Origin: an uncultured Spirochaetaceae bacterium
GTDB lineage: Bacteria > Spirochaetota > Spirochaetia > Sphaerochaetales > Sphaerochaetaceae
Reading direction: 5' to 3'
Length of the DNA stretch: 64,000 nt
NCBI GenBank assembly: GCA_945910645.1
Contig: CAMDZB010000001.1
Coordinates: 1-64,000, forward strand
The translations under genes and the position numbers were made by a program. The notes beneath the pieces were generated by a model, which did not search any database, was not told the DNA's origin, and saw only the letters and a program-made list of their open reading frames with translations. Below are positions 8,601-18,432 of the stretch, piece by piece (within the stretch, counting starts at the first letter, position 1; the number at the start of each line of letters is the position of its first letter).

Positions 8601-11600
8601 TGGTTGTTATGATTCATTGCAAGGTTGAAGTTAGTCTCAAACTCAATGAGATCCACACGTGATGGAAGCTGTGAGTTACCTGGCTTTTGGGCAGTCTCTG
8701 AGCCGCCATATCGGTTGATGAGTCCTGGATGGTCGCTAAGCGATGCTTCTATATACTTGTTCGTATCGCCTGCGTTAACATTAATCAAGCCGCGTCCCGG
8801 TTCTGTACTTGGAACCTCTCCTACATACCACTTTCCTGTACTCAAACGGTAAGAGAACGTCTTGATGTAATCGCCAGTATAAGTACCATTACTATTAATC
8901 GTTGCTGTAAGCTGTTTATTTGTTCCAATAAGTTCAAGATCAGTTATATCACTAACGCCTTTCTCAATAAATCCGCGGTTGATGTCAAGAGTCATCTTGA
9001 TACTTGTTGTGTCTTCAATCACTGGGTTGAGAGTAAGCTGTTTTGATGTAAGTGTGATCTTGGCATCTTCAGAAAGTGTGGATGCAACCGGATACAAGCC
9101 CTTTGTTGCAAGCGTTTCATAGTTAGCAGTATTAGAATCTATCTCTGCCATATCTTTCCAAGTTGAGGCATTGCCATCTGCTTTCCAGCCATAGAAGTAG
9201 TACTCTTTTTTCGCATCCGGGGCATCATCGGCGGTTAGGAAGCCTTCCTGGAAAATCATTTGACTTTCAAATGTTATTCCACCTATTGGCGCAGGTATTG
9301 CTACCTTTTCCCTTGGTTTAAATATTGGATAGATGTATGTCACCTTAGATGGCGTGAGCTTTTCACCACCACCTTCGCCTGCAATCAGCGCCTTCATGCG
9401 TTTTGTGGCAACATCTGCTTTAAATACACCTTTGTCATCAATCCATGATTCTATAACTTGTGTTTTACCCTCATTTGATGCAGGATCATATGTTGGACTC
9501 TGGCTAAAGTACCTAAACTCCTTATATGGTGCAACACTATAGATAGGATTTGGCGGTTCAATTTTATACGATCCAGTGGCGAAGTAGACTGAGTATCTAC
9601 TTGAAGGTACCTGCATTACGGTAAAGTATGCATCCGAGATAGTTGGGTCTGTGTACCACTTTTCATCCGCTTCTTTATAGTAGAGCGTGATGTTCATGTC
9701 TGATGTCACAAGCGCTGTTGTTGATAACGTTGAGCCATCCTCGTATCCTGTGGTTGAGAGCTTCACGCGGTATATCCTCGTGCTTGACCAGACTGCATAG
9801 AGTGTAACGGTCTTTGTTCCATCAGCTGCTGTTACAACCTTACTCCAGTCTGACGCCCTTTCACCGAGCGTGAATTTATCTGTGAATATCTCTTTTACCG
9901 TTCCTCCGCCTTCAACCTGATACGAGCCGTCTCTGTAGAACGACCATCCGAGGAACTCATAGTCTGTGAGGGTATAGCCTGATGTAAGGAGTACTGTGTC
10001 TGCATTACCCCACTGCGCTGTGGCTGTAGCCTCCCTCTTATCACCTTCATACCATGATGTTGCTAAAAGGTTACCAACATCTGAGATGTAGTCTCTCTTT
10101 GGACTTACAGTTGTGTCACTGTAGCCTAGGAAGCGCCTCTTTACACCTTCTGATTCCTTGTGATTAAGAGGAATTGATGGGGTTGCACCCGTTGCTGAGT
10201 TCAAGTCGTATTTAATCGTAATGTCGCATGTTGGAGCTGTGACTGCGTATTGTCCTACCTTAATAAGTTGAGCATTTGGATTGACAGCAGGATCCGGATC
10301 AATATTATACCAACCCTTACCAACCCAATAATACATCGCAGTTACGTTACTCTTGCTTGTAGCTCCAGTTGAGTCAAGATTGAGCGTATTTATGTGATTT
10401 CTTTCCCATTGAGCGTAAAGTGTGATCTTTCCGTTTTCGCTTGCTTCAAGCTTTTCAATAAGCTTTTGAACAAGAGCAACACTTGGATCAAAGTAGTACG
10501 TAGTACCAGCCTTAAATATATCAGCATCCAATGAATTAGGTGTTAAGCCCCAACCTATAAGTTTGTATCCTGGACGTGTGATGTTGTCTGGCATTTTGAT
10601 ACTCTCTGGTATATCCCACTCTGCTATGGCTGTTTCATCTATTGATGTATCCTTACGTAAGTAATTTATAAGAGTAGCTTTGTCTTCATTCGCATTTATC
10701 AAGCCGTCTTTATCAACAACTAGGAATGGAGCTTGACTTGGGTCTTGTTTGTTCTTTAATGTATATCCTTTAAATGTTGATCTTAGCGCTATTGGATCTT
10801 CACTCCTGACGCCCTCATCGGCTGCATCTCCACTATCAAACTCAAATGTCCAGATCTTCTCAGGAAGAGCTATGCGGTCAACATCGCTCTGCTTATCAGC
10901 TGTGAGGTACCACTTGTCTTCCCCTGTTGCATAGTAGAGTTTATTCTGTAGCGCCTTTGTGGCTCCGTTTGAATTGAGCGTGATGCCCTTAAGTCCAATA
11001 TCTCTCCAGCGTGCATAGAGCGTGATGTACTTTGTCTGATTAACCTCATTCTCTTGAACAAACGGCCTCATGTGATTGTCTGGATTATCAGGATCAGCAT
11101 ACGCAAGATCATAAATCGTCTTTGTATCGCCATCAAATGGGCGGTATGGGTTTGCAACAAGAGGTGCACTCTGTGATGGCGTCTCTGTCCATCCGTCGAA
11201 TGACCATCGATCTGTACTGAGAGACGAACCATTATTAAGATCTTCAGCATTTCCGTTACCATCCGTAACGCGTACTGTGTCCCAAATTGCCTTTACAGTC
11301 CTGTCTGTTGTGATTCCTAATGCTGGAACAGCATATAGTTCCAGATGTTTTGTTCCGCTATCATCAACATATTGTTCTGTTACAAGTGCCTCGTATCCTG
11401 CAAACGACCACTCAAGTGAGCCATTAAGTGTTGCCTCAACTCCTACAACGCGTTCATCTTCAGGAATGCCATATGTAGGATCTGTTGTCCATGTGGTGTT
11501 GTAGTTGATGAGCCACTTCTTCTCAGGAATACGTACATAAGATATTGCATTGCCTTCGCCGTTTGCGTTGCCGTACCACTTCTTTGTCTGTGGTTTGTAG

Positions 11601-14600
11601 TAGATCTCTGTGGTGTGGCTTAGCGATGTTGATCCATTTCCTTCAAGCGTGAGTTTGAATATGCGCTCATCATACCATACGCCGTAGAGTTTTACGTTTC
11701 CAGTACCTGCCCCAACTTGATATAAATCATAATACTTCTCGTATTCTGGAATGAATGCAGCTCCACCCGACGTGATATTATCCTTATCATCCTGATTCAT
11801 ATTATCGCTATCTTCAATACCACCTACCTTTGGCGTCCATCCGATAAAGCGATAGTTCTCTTTTGTCAGTGCAGGAAGCGTGATTGGATCGTTATCCCTC
11901 CAATACACCGCTGCATATATTTCCTTTTGTTTTGGCTCACCTTCAGGAACACTAGTAATGTAATTGCTTGGGAGTTTAGCCTCTGTTGTGCCACCATTTA
12001 CAATTGCAGTCACGCTTGTATCAGGATCACTTGTGCCGTCTTTTACCGGGTAAATACCGCCAAATGTAGACTCTGACGCAATCTGCGTTGGGTTATCAAC
12101 TCCAAGTAGGTTACTCTCAAAGCTGATGTACCAAATCCTCTGTGGAATGATTATTTTCGTTATACTGTTCTTAAGCGATATTATATTGCCATCGGCGTCT
12201 TTCTCAGCATCCTTGTACCAGCCGTCACCTACTCTGTAATAGAGCTCCTCGTATCCCTTACTTGTGGCTGTAGGATCTGCAATCTTAATGATACGAATAG
12301 CGTTCTCTTCCCAGTTGCCGTAAAGAGTAATCTTGTTGTTTACTATGTATTTTGGATCGATTGAACTGATGTCAATAGTAGAACCTTCCCTATATCTCTT
12401 ACTCTCATCAGTTTCGCCCTTTTCAAAGCTCCATCCGAGGAAGTTATAGCCCTTCCTATTTGTTGATGGAACTGTAATTGTATTTGATAATCCGTTTGTC
12501 CATTTAGCCTTCCATTTAGTGCTGTTTTCATCCGTTGGTCTATCTGTTGTAAACTCACCGTTGCTCTGAACGTATTGTACGCTATCTTGAGCGCCATAGT
12601 AGCCTTCGAATGTGAAGATCACCTTTGCTGTGTTCACACTCTCTGCACCTTCAAGGTTCACATCGTATCTTACTTCCCACGACTTCTCAGGCTTACGAAT
12701 TGAGCTTATTGTGCTCTCGTCGTTTATTGTAGCGTGATAGCCGTTTGTCTTTTCCCTATATAATATAGTCTCTTTTGTTGTTCCGTTGTCCGGATCAAGC
12801 TCGATTGTCAAGTACTTTTCGCTCGACCATACGCCTTCAAGCGTGATCTCCTCACCCTTGTTGTTCTCATCAACATAGCCGTATTTATCGTTCCAGGCTG
12901 GGGCAAAGATGTTTGGAAGTACTGTATCTTGACCTGATAGCCTCCATCCTATAAACGTGAAGCCTTCTGCCGTTAATGCTTTCTTGTTCAAGTCTATGCC
13001 ATCAACTGTATCGTCATACATTGCAACTGCCGTTGTGGACTTTGTAACATTATCGTTTTCAATCTCACCCTTCTCGTTGATAAAGAGCGTTGCACCTATC
13101 ATGTATCCCTTGAACTTCCATGTGAGATACTCCTCTGCAAGCTCCTTAAACGACTCGTCTGTTGGGTGATTCGTGACAAAGTTGACCTTTACGCTCCTCT
13201 CTGCAACAATGCCGTCAGATACCATGTTCTGCTTTTGTTCGTCTGTGTACCAAACGCCGTTTGATGGATTCTTATAAAGTACATCCTTGCCGTTTTCGCC
13301 CTTCTTACCCTTGTTGTGATTGAGGGTTACCACTATATCTGCTTGATCTTTCCATCGAGCATAAAGCTTGATGTCCTTCTTTGTTGTTGTGTATTCTCCT
13401 GATATCAATGTGTTAGGATCTTCCTTTGTACTCCAGCCGAGGAATAGGTATAATGGATTGCCTTTATCATCCTTTTCTGCTGAGGTAAGCGATGGAAGAG
13501 CGACAGGTTTATAATCGCCCCAGATTGCGAGAATCTCTGTGTCTGATGAGATCACATAGCCGTCTTGTATCGTACCGTCTTCTTTGATATTAGGCGCAAT
13601 ACTTCCACTTCTTGAACCATACCCCTTGAACTCAGATGGTACGTATATCGTAGTGTTAATGTCCGTTTCTATGTTCTTTCCAGGCTCAAGAGTGATCATC
13701 CTCTCCCTTCGTGGAAGTGGAGACACTTTTGTAAGCTCAGAGCCCTTGACTGTGTAAATAGGGTTTCCGTCTGCATCTGTTCCAACCTCTTCTCTTACGC
13801 CATACCAGCCGTCGTTAACCCTGTAGTATATCTCCTGAGTGAGCTTCGAGTAGTTGGAGTCATTTTGTTCATCCATCGTTGCTGTTGATGCAAGTATAAG
13901 CTTGTATACCTTCTCGTAAGCCCAGTCAAGATACAGCGTGATCTTACCATTCTTAACATCAGACTCTGTGGCTGTGTCTTTGAACGTCCAAGCGTTTTCT
14001 TTGATTACCTCGCCATCAAGCGACTTCTTCCATCCGTTTATGATGTAACCGGGAATCGTGGTAAGATCCACACGTACTGCATCACTATCCTCTGCCCATA
14101 CTGCAACTAGGTTTGTTTCTTTAGTAATAGCCTTTAGAGCTGGATCTATAGCGCCGTTTGCATCTATATATAATGTACCCGTCTCTGCATCCTTATAACC
14201 CATGAATCTCCACTCAACGTCCTTTGGACCAAGTGGGGTGGATGGAAGTTCATTAATTCCATTTCTGTTAAATTCAAGTGAGTATACTTTCTTTGGTAAG
14301 AGAGTTGGTTGAAGACTTGTAATCACCTTTCCGCTCTCGAGTATCTGATGATCCCTCGCTCTTACGTAAAGTGTGTTCTGACTAACGCTCGTTGCTCCCT
14401 CTGCTTTCAGGTAAACCGGGTATACTGTGTTGTCCTGCCATACACTCTCAAATGCAACTTCGCCTCTCGTCTCTGATGATTTGACCATGTATTCATTAAC
14501 GATATCCGATGACGTGTCATCCTGTGCGCTTACCTTCTCCCTCCATCCGATGAACGTGCTATTTTCCCTGTCCTTTAATATTGGGAGTTCAAGTCTCATC

Positions 14601-17353
14601 TCTGTTGGGCTCTGCCATGACGCATCTACCCACTTGTTATTTTCATCTTTTGTAACTGTTGCTCCAGTTACGATCTGACCACTCTTATCTATGTATCCTG
14701 AGTAGCCACTAAATGGATAACTTACTGTGTATCCGCTTGTAATATTCTCATCACTCCACTGCTTCTTGTCTGTTATAACATCGTTTGTTTCAATGCCTTC
14801 AAGCGTTACCTTTACAGTCCTTGTTGGCGCCTTGAAGTCAGCGCTTTTATATAGTGTCTTTACCCATGCGCTTGCGTCGCTATCATATTCATACTTTGTG
14901 TACCAAGAGCCGTCTGCAATGCTGTAGTAAATCTGCCTTGTGGCTCCACTCCAGTTTACTGTTGTATCCTTGCTCTCATCCTTTGCACCAAGGTTTACAA
15001 CATACGTTGTGTTATTCGTCCACGCTCCGTGTAGGTCTATGTCGTTGTTATCAGGAATGAACTCCGAAGGAAGCACTTCAGTTCCGCTCTTTGATTTCTT
15101 CCATCCTACAAAGGCGATCTCGTTGTTGACGTTTCCACCCTCTTCGACATACATGCCACCATTCTCTAGCGTTGGAAGTGTTATTGCACCATCCGTTGTG
15201 TACTTTGAATCTTCTGTGTTAATTGAATACTTAGGTCTCTCAAATGTTGGCACGACTATCATGTCCTTTGAAAGACTTACATCGCCTTTAATCTCACCAT
15301 TTTCATTGACATATTCGCCGTATTCCTTAAATACAAATTCGTACGTTTCGCTCGTCTTGTTATCTCTCATCCTGATATTCTCAAGAGATGGTGTGTATTT
15401 GATAGTCCATACCCTTTTTGGTTTTGCAATTGTAACACCGCCTTCCTGACCCTCAACCTTTAGCGGCGTACTTAAGTTCTGATCTTTATACCACTGCTTC
15501 TTACCGTATGAATACCAGATCTCTGAAACATCGCTTCCTGTCTCACCACCCACGTTCTCTTTCTTAAGTTCAAGCTTGTACTTTCTTGAGTCTCTCCATA
15601 CGCCATAGAGCGTCACGTTGTCTTTTGTTGGCGTGAATCCTGTCTTTCCGTTTAAATAAAGATTAAAGCCTGTTGGTATAACTTCGCCCTCTGTAAAGAC
15701 CTTTCCTGTCTCACTCCAGCCAAGGAATTCAACGCCTTTCCCCTCTTCAGGCCAGGATATCGTATTGTTCATGTAGTACGACTCTTCTATCCACTCTGCA
15801 ACCGCATGGGATGCCTCAGTAAGCGCACTTGCTGTGATGTTTCCACTTGAGTCAATCACTGTATTTGATGTGATACCATCAAGCTTATATCCTGCAAACT
15901 TCTGGCTGTATATGTCGCTCTTCTTTGCTATAGTTGCGCCTTGCCAGTTTGCATTGAAGTTGATCGTCCACTCCTTCTTTGGAACGCTGATTCGTGTGAT
16001 CTGCTTGTCCGTTTCTCCATCCTGTACAAACCAGCTGCTGCCGCGTGAGAGGATCCTTCTGACATCAGCTCCGCTTGTGGCGCCGTTTGGATCAAGCGTG
16101 AGCACTTTTGCATTGCTTGCCACCCACTGAGCATAGAATGTTATGGTCTGACTTGATCCTTCTTCCCAATCTTCTTGCTCGAATATTTTTGGCGAAGCCT
16201 GATCATTTGGATTTGCATAAACCTCAACTGTTCCATCAGCCTTTGTACGTTTCCAGCCTTCAAAATTATAGCCGTCGCGAGTTGGGATGTATATGTAATC
16301 GCCGTTTGTGTCCTTCTGGTTGAAGTTTATCGCCTTTGGCGCGTTGTATGTTGCAACCACCGTAATTTGATTGCCGCTTTCTTTATCAGCCTCAATTTGA
16401 GCAGCTTCAAGCTTCTGCAAATAACCGTTTTCATCTGTGTATGCAACATCACCCTTCTTGTAACCTGCAAATGCCCATGTGAGATCCTCAGTCTTGTTCC
16501 CATCCACATTTGGAAGAGTGCCACCAAACGTGCTAAATATTATGGTCTGCCTACGAGGAGTGTATTCAATTTTGTTCTTGATATTGCTGTTGAGCTCTTC
16601 TGTTTCCCTCCAGGTGGCGTCTTGGTGGATGTAGTATGCAATGTTTCCTGTGGGGGCACCTTCGTATGCTTTGAACATCACAGTTGTTGCTTCAGAGCTT
16701 ACTGAATGCACAAGAAGATACGTCACCTCGTCTGTCAACATAACTTGTATAAGGTTATCCGAGCCCATCTCTTGACGTATGACTTTCGGATCTGTAGATT
16801 CGTATTTGTTTTCACCTAGTTTCTTAACAACTTCGTATGAGCTAAATACTCTACCAGTTTCCATAGTTGGAACAGACAGTTTACCTACGTATGAAGCCTC
16901 TTTCCATATTGCATCATAAGTGCTTGCTGTTGGCGCTTTTTTTGTAAATGTTCCGTCTTCCCTTATTATGTCTCCATATCCGCTGAATGTCCTTGATGCG
17001 TCTGTAGTACCGGCTGTTGCTCCTCCTTTTTCTTGCCCGTTTGAGGTGATTGCATAATCGTCTTCTTTGTATGTACCGTCATCTTTTTTAGTAACCTTTA
17101 CGACGCTGTACTTCCACTCAGGAATCTGAATCTTGTCGATTCTGACTGTACATGAGGCATCCTCATACCACTTTCCATCCTGGTAGTAGACCTTCATGGT
17201 GCCTGGGTTCTTCACTCCTCCTGCATTAAGCGTCACCTCATGCGTCTCTTGAAGCGCGCTAGCTTTACACGAGACTGTAAAGCCTAGGCTTGCAATAACA
17301 AGGATTGCTGCTGCAACTGTTGCTTTTAATGCTTTGCTTTTGAAGTTTCTCAT
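5639..17353 (-). CDS. Giant secreted repeat protein: InlB-type B-repeat-like modules plus C-terminal BspA-type LRRs
   Basis: A 3904-residue protein. An N-terminal signal (MRNFKSKALK then about 20 hydrophobic residues) could be cut after ASA or lipidated at the nearby SC. About 14 diverged modules of roughly 180-280 residues follow. Each contains, in order, a beta-rich stretch with a YY...WY motif, an FxGY...DxxGxI segment, an aromatic aAxW, a FxGW motif and an ending like ITLYAxW; this resembles the Listeria-Bacteroides/InlB B-repeat (Flg_new) family. The last 150 or so residues (about nt 5640-6100) are BspA/TpLRR leucine-rich repeats (VTTIGADAFKG, TWIGGSAFNNT). No sortase motif is present. 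ATG at 17353 has GGAG eight bases upstream. A role in adhesion or host/polysaccharide contact is inferred from domains. Confidence 0.9.
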   Translation of the reverse strand: MRNFKSKALKATVAAAILVIASLGFTVSCKASALQETHEVTLNAGGVKNPGTMKVYYQDGKWYEDASCTVRIDKIQIPEWKYSVVKVTKKDDGTYKEDDYAITSNGQEKGGATAGTTDASRTFSGYGDIIREDGTFTKKAPTASTYDAIWKEASYVGKLSVPTMETGRVFSSYEVVKKLGENKYESTDPKVIRQEMGSDNLIQVMLTDEVTYLLVHSVSSEATTVMFKAYEGAPTGNIAYYIHQDATWRETEELNSNIKNKIEYTPRRQTIIFSTFGGTLPNVDGNKTEDLTWAFAGYKKGDVAYTDENGYLQKLEAAQIEADKESGNQITVVATYNAPKAINFNQKDTNGDYIYIPTRDGYNFEGWKRTKADGTVEVYANPNDQASPKIFEQEDWEEGSSQTITFYAQWVASNAKVLTLDPNGATSGADVRRILSRGSSWFVQDGETDKQITRISVPKKEWTINFNANWQGATIAKKSDIYSQKFAGYKLDGITSNTVIDSSGNITASALTEASHAVAEWIEESYYMNNTISWPEEGKGVEFLGWSETGKVFTEGEVIPTGFNLYLNGKTGFTPTKDNVTLYGVWRDSRKYKLELKKENVGGETGSDVSEIWYSYGKKQWYKDQNLSTPLKVEGQEGGVTIAKPKRVWTIKYTPSLENIRMRDNKTSETYEFVFKEYGEYVNENGEIKGDVSLSKDMIVVPTFERPKYSINTEDSKYTTDGAITLPTLENGGMYVEEGGNVNNEIAFVGWKKSKSGTEVLPSEFIPDNNDIDLHGAWTNNTTYVVNLGAKDESKDTTVNWSGATRQIYYSIADGSWYTKYEYDSDASAWVKTLYKSADFKAPTRTVKVTLEGIETNDVITDKKQWSDENITSGYTVSYPFSGYSGYIDKSGQIVTGATVTKDENNKWVDASWQSPTEMRLELPILKDRENSTFIGWREKVSAQDDTSSDIVNEYMVKSSETRGEVAFESVWQDNTVYPVYLKAEGATSVSQNTLYVRARDHQILESGKVITSLQPTLLPKKVYSLEFNRNGINELPSTPLGPKDVEWRFMGYKDAETGTLYIDANGAIDPALKAITKETNLVAVWAEDSDAVRVDLTTIPGYIINGWKKSLDGEVIKENAWTFKDTATESDVKNGKITLYLDWAYEKVYKLILASTATMDEQNDSNYSKLTQEIYYRVNDGWYGVREEVGTDADGNPIYTVKGSELTKVSPLPRRERMITLEPGKNIETDINTTIYVPSEFKGYGSRSGSIAPNIKEDGTIQDGYVISSDTEILAIWGDYKPVALPSLTSAEKDDKGNPLYLFLGWSTKEDPNTLISGEYTTTKKDIKLYARWKDQADIVVTLNHNKGKKGENGKDVLYKNPSNGVWYTDEQKQNMVSDGIVAERSVKVNFVTNHPTDESFKELAEEYLTWKFKGYMIGATLFINEKGEIENDNVTKSTTAVAMYDDTVDGIDLNKKALTAEGFTFIGWRLSGQDTVLPNIFAPAWNDKYGYVDENNKGEEITLEGVWSSEKYLTIELDPDNGTTKETILYREKTNGYHATINDESTISSIRKPEKSWEVRYDVNLEGAESVNTAKVIFTFEGYYGAQDSVQYVQSNGEFTTDRPTDENSTKWKAKWTNGLSNTITVPSTNRKGYNFLGWSFEKGETDESKRYREGSTIDISSIDPKYIVNNKITLYGNWEENAIRIIKIADPTATSKGYEELYYRVGDGWYKDAEKDADGNIISLKNSITKIIIPQRIWYISFESNLLGVDNPTQIASESTFGGIYPVKDGTSDPDTSVTAIVNGGTTEAKLPSNYITSVPEGEPKQKEIYAAVYWRDNDPITLPALTKENYRFIGWTPKVGGIEDSDNMNQDDKDNITSGGAAFIPEYEKYYDLYQVGAGTGNVKLYGVWYDERIFKLTLEGNGSTSLSHTTEIYYKPQTKKWYGNANGEGNAISYVRIPEKKWLINYNTTWTTDPTYGIPEDERVVGVEATLNGSLEWSFAGYEALVTEQYVDDSGTKHLELYAVPALGITTDRTVKAIWDTVRVTDGNGNAEDLNNGSSLSTDRWSFDGWTETPSQSAPLVANPYRPFDGDTKTIYDLAYADPDNPDNHMRPFVQENEVNQTKYITLYARWRDIGLKGITLNSNGATKALQNKLYYATGEDKWYLTADKQSDVDRIALPEKIWTFEFDSGDAADEGVRSEDPIALRSTFKGYTLKNKQDPSQAPFLVVDKDGLINANEDKATLINYLRKDTSIDETAIAEWDIPESIKMPDNITRPGYKLIGWGLTPNSLDADIFKAGTTYYFDPSVALVQKLIEKLEASENGKITLYAQWERNHINTLNLDSTGATSKSNVTAMYYWVGKGWYNIDPDPAVNPNAQLIKVGQYAVTAPTCDITIKYDLNSATGATPSIPLNHKESEGVKRRFLGYSDTTVSPKRDYISDVGNLLATSWYEGDKREATATAQWGNADTVLLTSGYTLTDYEFLGWSFYRDGSYQVEGGGTVKEIFTDKFTLGERASDWSKVVTAADGTKTVTLYAVWSSTRIYRVKLSTTGYEDGSTLSTTALVTSDMNITLYYKEADEKWYTDPTISDAYFTVMQVPSSRYSVYFATGSYKIEPPNPIYSVAPYKEFRYFSQSPTYDPASNEGKTQVIESWIDDKGVFKADVATKRMKALIAGEGGGEKLTPSKVTYIYPIFKPREKVAIPAPIGGITFESQMIFQEGFLTADDAPDAKKEYYFYGWKADGNASTWKDMAEIDSNTANYETLATKGLYPVASTLSEDAKITLTSKQLTLNPVIEDTTSIKMTLDINRGFIEKGVSDITDLELIGTNKQLTATINSNGTYTGDYIKTFSYRLSTGKWYVGEVPSTEPGRGLINVNAGDTNKYIEASLSDHPGLINRYGGSETAQKPGNSQLPSRVDLIEFETNFNLAMNHNNQTEATMTITNRDGTTISHTVNATSASDDYYTKVNSQLLTRKFEGYKTTINNVEYEVFDENMDFTFLDQNGSIYTPRKGDEEIAIKASWGIGDNGFRLPSSPQLHITTNPPYADIKPDTSAITGHLAETHSNQVLTQDQLSDVLNRDNYSGPIGISFDSWTSEGWTATNNSSQVGYDDDSSPTVSSASYMPSDDSFGSTVVEYGGKYYFNTKLYGKWILQREYIFLLDANKEGERGAYDGFNLKFEGNEPPLASRAPFDDAYNHENVVTKGLPIIRYSTTSGWSWDIYDPVEQVFDDKLMVMDRIATTEDPKKTLIHNTDMVMPYPESSKYVVTLKSQHDSSYTGTLEAETKFLGYYLSKSLFENDNAPWITNKADTSSVFYEGLVAEADEKGYPVQDKDNYYNIVDGDGDYLLMDMGGSISLNGATWVNSLRLRNPILKLDNTWDNVKNKTTYNYRYEVYNDQGGKDPIENVTLTGVIPAKAKWTANDITLPTITGGPGLTHVGWSLKENDVKPADGQPVAGGYVGDVGTTYKPTQPEETLYAVWVENYQISVAHYKDSSGYADYIRAVQDVPTTVTFTIELLKAASNIYSTTLAKFKDISVGDNLFADEKWGKPTDTNLKDATLEVTSYSDTTLAVKFTGTFTRVDTSISTLRAPAEEKMKANIENAGTRKRITWIKYQVSSLDEAVEKVDPRLTSESNRMVLPIVNGKLDTTQTMPTVTFTLKNGYGLQFDTTKITSPYTINGCVYEITKSANSITLKLKGTANNFSFTPKTNYDLNVKIPATWIKGYSETGATTYIEQLVYVKAIEVASEANNKAVANIYGNTVNGNKSAIDPDVLYTFGPTSKFPRVTTIGADAFKGTASSLTPIKYVQIGEGVTTIDDAAFMYTQLEYIELPPTLTWIGGSAFNNTRNLKRITLYPGLTHLGSWLFERSGIETINFKGTFAQWSAISKTDWKSGNSNTIRLICTDASYDIKGTGNGTYTKVS

Positions 17354-17540
17354 ACATTCATCTCCGATTTTTACGCATCAAGCTACGGGCATAGCTCGAG
17401 CGGGTATTATTATTAATATAATAACAAGTATATGGAAATCGGGTTAGGAAGGCAAGAAATAATGAGCGTATTTTAACAAAAATTATCAAAAATTTGCGGT
17501 TAAACCTAAACAAATGTGTAGATATTTAGCAGGTAACCAA

Positions 17541-18326
17541 TTAGACCTGAAGAAGCGTGTTAAAATTTCTAATCACCGTATCCTCAAGTGTGGCACTGTC
17601 TATATTAAGCTCTTTAGCTATGGATGAGTACACAAGTTTTACATTCATCGGCGTGTTAACAGTCCCTCGGTAAGGCTCAGGAGGAAGATAGGGGCTGTCT
17701 GTTTCAACAAGCAATCTATCAAGCGGAATGTAGTGAAGGATTTCCCTTAAATTCCTGCTGTTCTTATATGTGACAGGGCCTGCAATCGAGATGTAGTAAC
17801 CGTTATCCAACGCTGACTTTAAAAGCATATCTGATGCGGAAAAGCAATGGATAATACCGCCTCTATTCACCTTATGACTCTTAATGATGTTAGACGTCTG
17901 CTCTATCGCCTCCCTTGAATGTACTATTATAGGAAGGTTATTGTCGTTTGCAATGTCTATCTGTGATATAAAGAGTTCCTCCTGCTCTGCCTTACTTCCG
18001 TATTCAGGATAATGGTTGTCGAGTCCTATTTCGCCAACAAATGAAATACAATCCTTATATAACACTTGTAATTTATTGATTTTATCAAGATTTACAGCTG
18101 TTTTATTACCCGTTGGCAATAATCCCCATGGCCCTACCCCTATAGAGAGCCTGATTGACGGATATGCCTTATGGTATTTCACGCGCTCTATGATGTCGTC
18201 TGCCTCCACAGCAACGTCTATGCCACCCTCAAAACCGTCTTTATAGAGACCATCAAGGAGGCTATCCACCTCTACTCCCTTTTCCTTCATTGCGAGAATA
18301 TGAAAATGCGTATCTATAAATCTCAT
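17541..18326 (-). CDS. tatD: TatD family metal-dependent hydrolase/DNase
   Basis: A 261-residue protein with all TatD motifs: DTHFHI at the start, GEIGLD, IVHSREA, HCFS and ETDSPYLPP, which supply the metal-binding His, Glu and Asp residues of the TIM-barrel amidohydrolase fold. TatD enzymes are exonucleases acting on damaged DNA or D-aminoacyl products. The ATG at 18326 is preferred over a TTG at 18362 because TatD proteins start directly before the (D/x)THxH motif. No Shine-Dalgarno is present; TATATT ends seven bases before this ATG, so the mRNA may be leaderless. Divergent from greA. Confidence 0.9.
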   Translation of the reverse strand: MRFIDTHFHILAMKEKGVEVDSLLDGLYKDGFEGGIDVAVEADDIIERVKYHKAYPSIRLSIGVGPWGLLPTGNKTAVNLDKINKLQVLYKDCISFVGEIGLDNHYPEYGSKAEQEELFISQIDIANDNNLPIIVHSREAIEQTSNIIKSHKVNRGGIIHCFSASDMLLKSALDNGYYISIAGPVTYKNSRNLREILHYIPLDRLLVETDSPYLPPEPYRGTVNTPMNVKLVYSSIAKELNIDSATLEDTVIRNFNTLLQV

Positions 18327-18367
18327 GCTTTTAAATATACAAGAATTGCCTCTCAACTTCAAATCAA

Positions 18368-18396
18368 TTGAAAAATTCGCGCACGTATATTATAAT
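18368..18396 (+). promoter_or_regulatory. Sigma-70-type promoter of greA
   Basis: TTGAAA at 18368-18373, a 17-base spacer and a perfect TATAAT at 18391-18396. The greA start codon at 18433 is preceded by AGGGG, giving a leader of about 30 bases. Confidence 0.75.
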
Positions 18397-18432
18397 ATAA
18401 AGTTATCACGAAAAAAATTAGGGGTAAGTCAA

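Noticed and set aside
14940-15449. 169-codon open frame antisense to the giant gene, and many similar ones at 5.9-17 kb
   Set aside because: They lie within a continuous 3904-codon frame with clear protein domains, lack ribosome sites and show no recognisable protein features.
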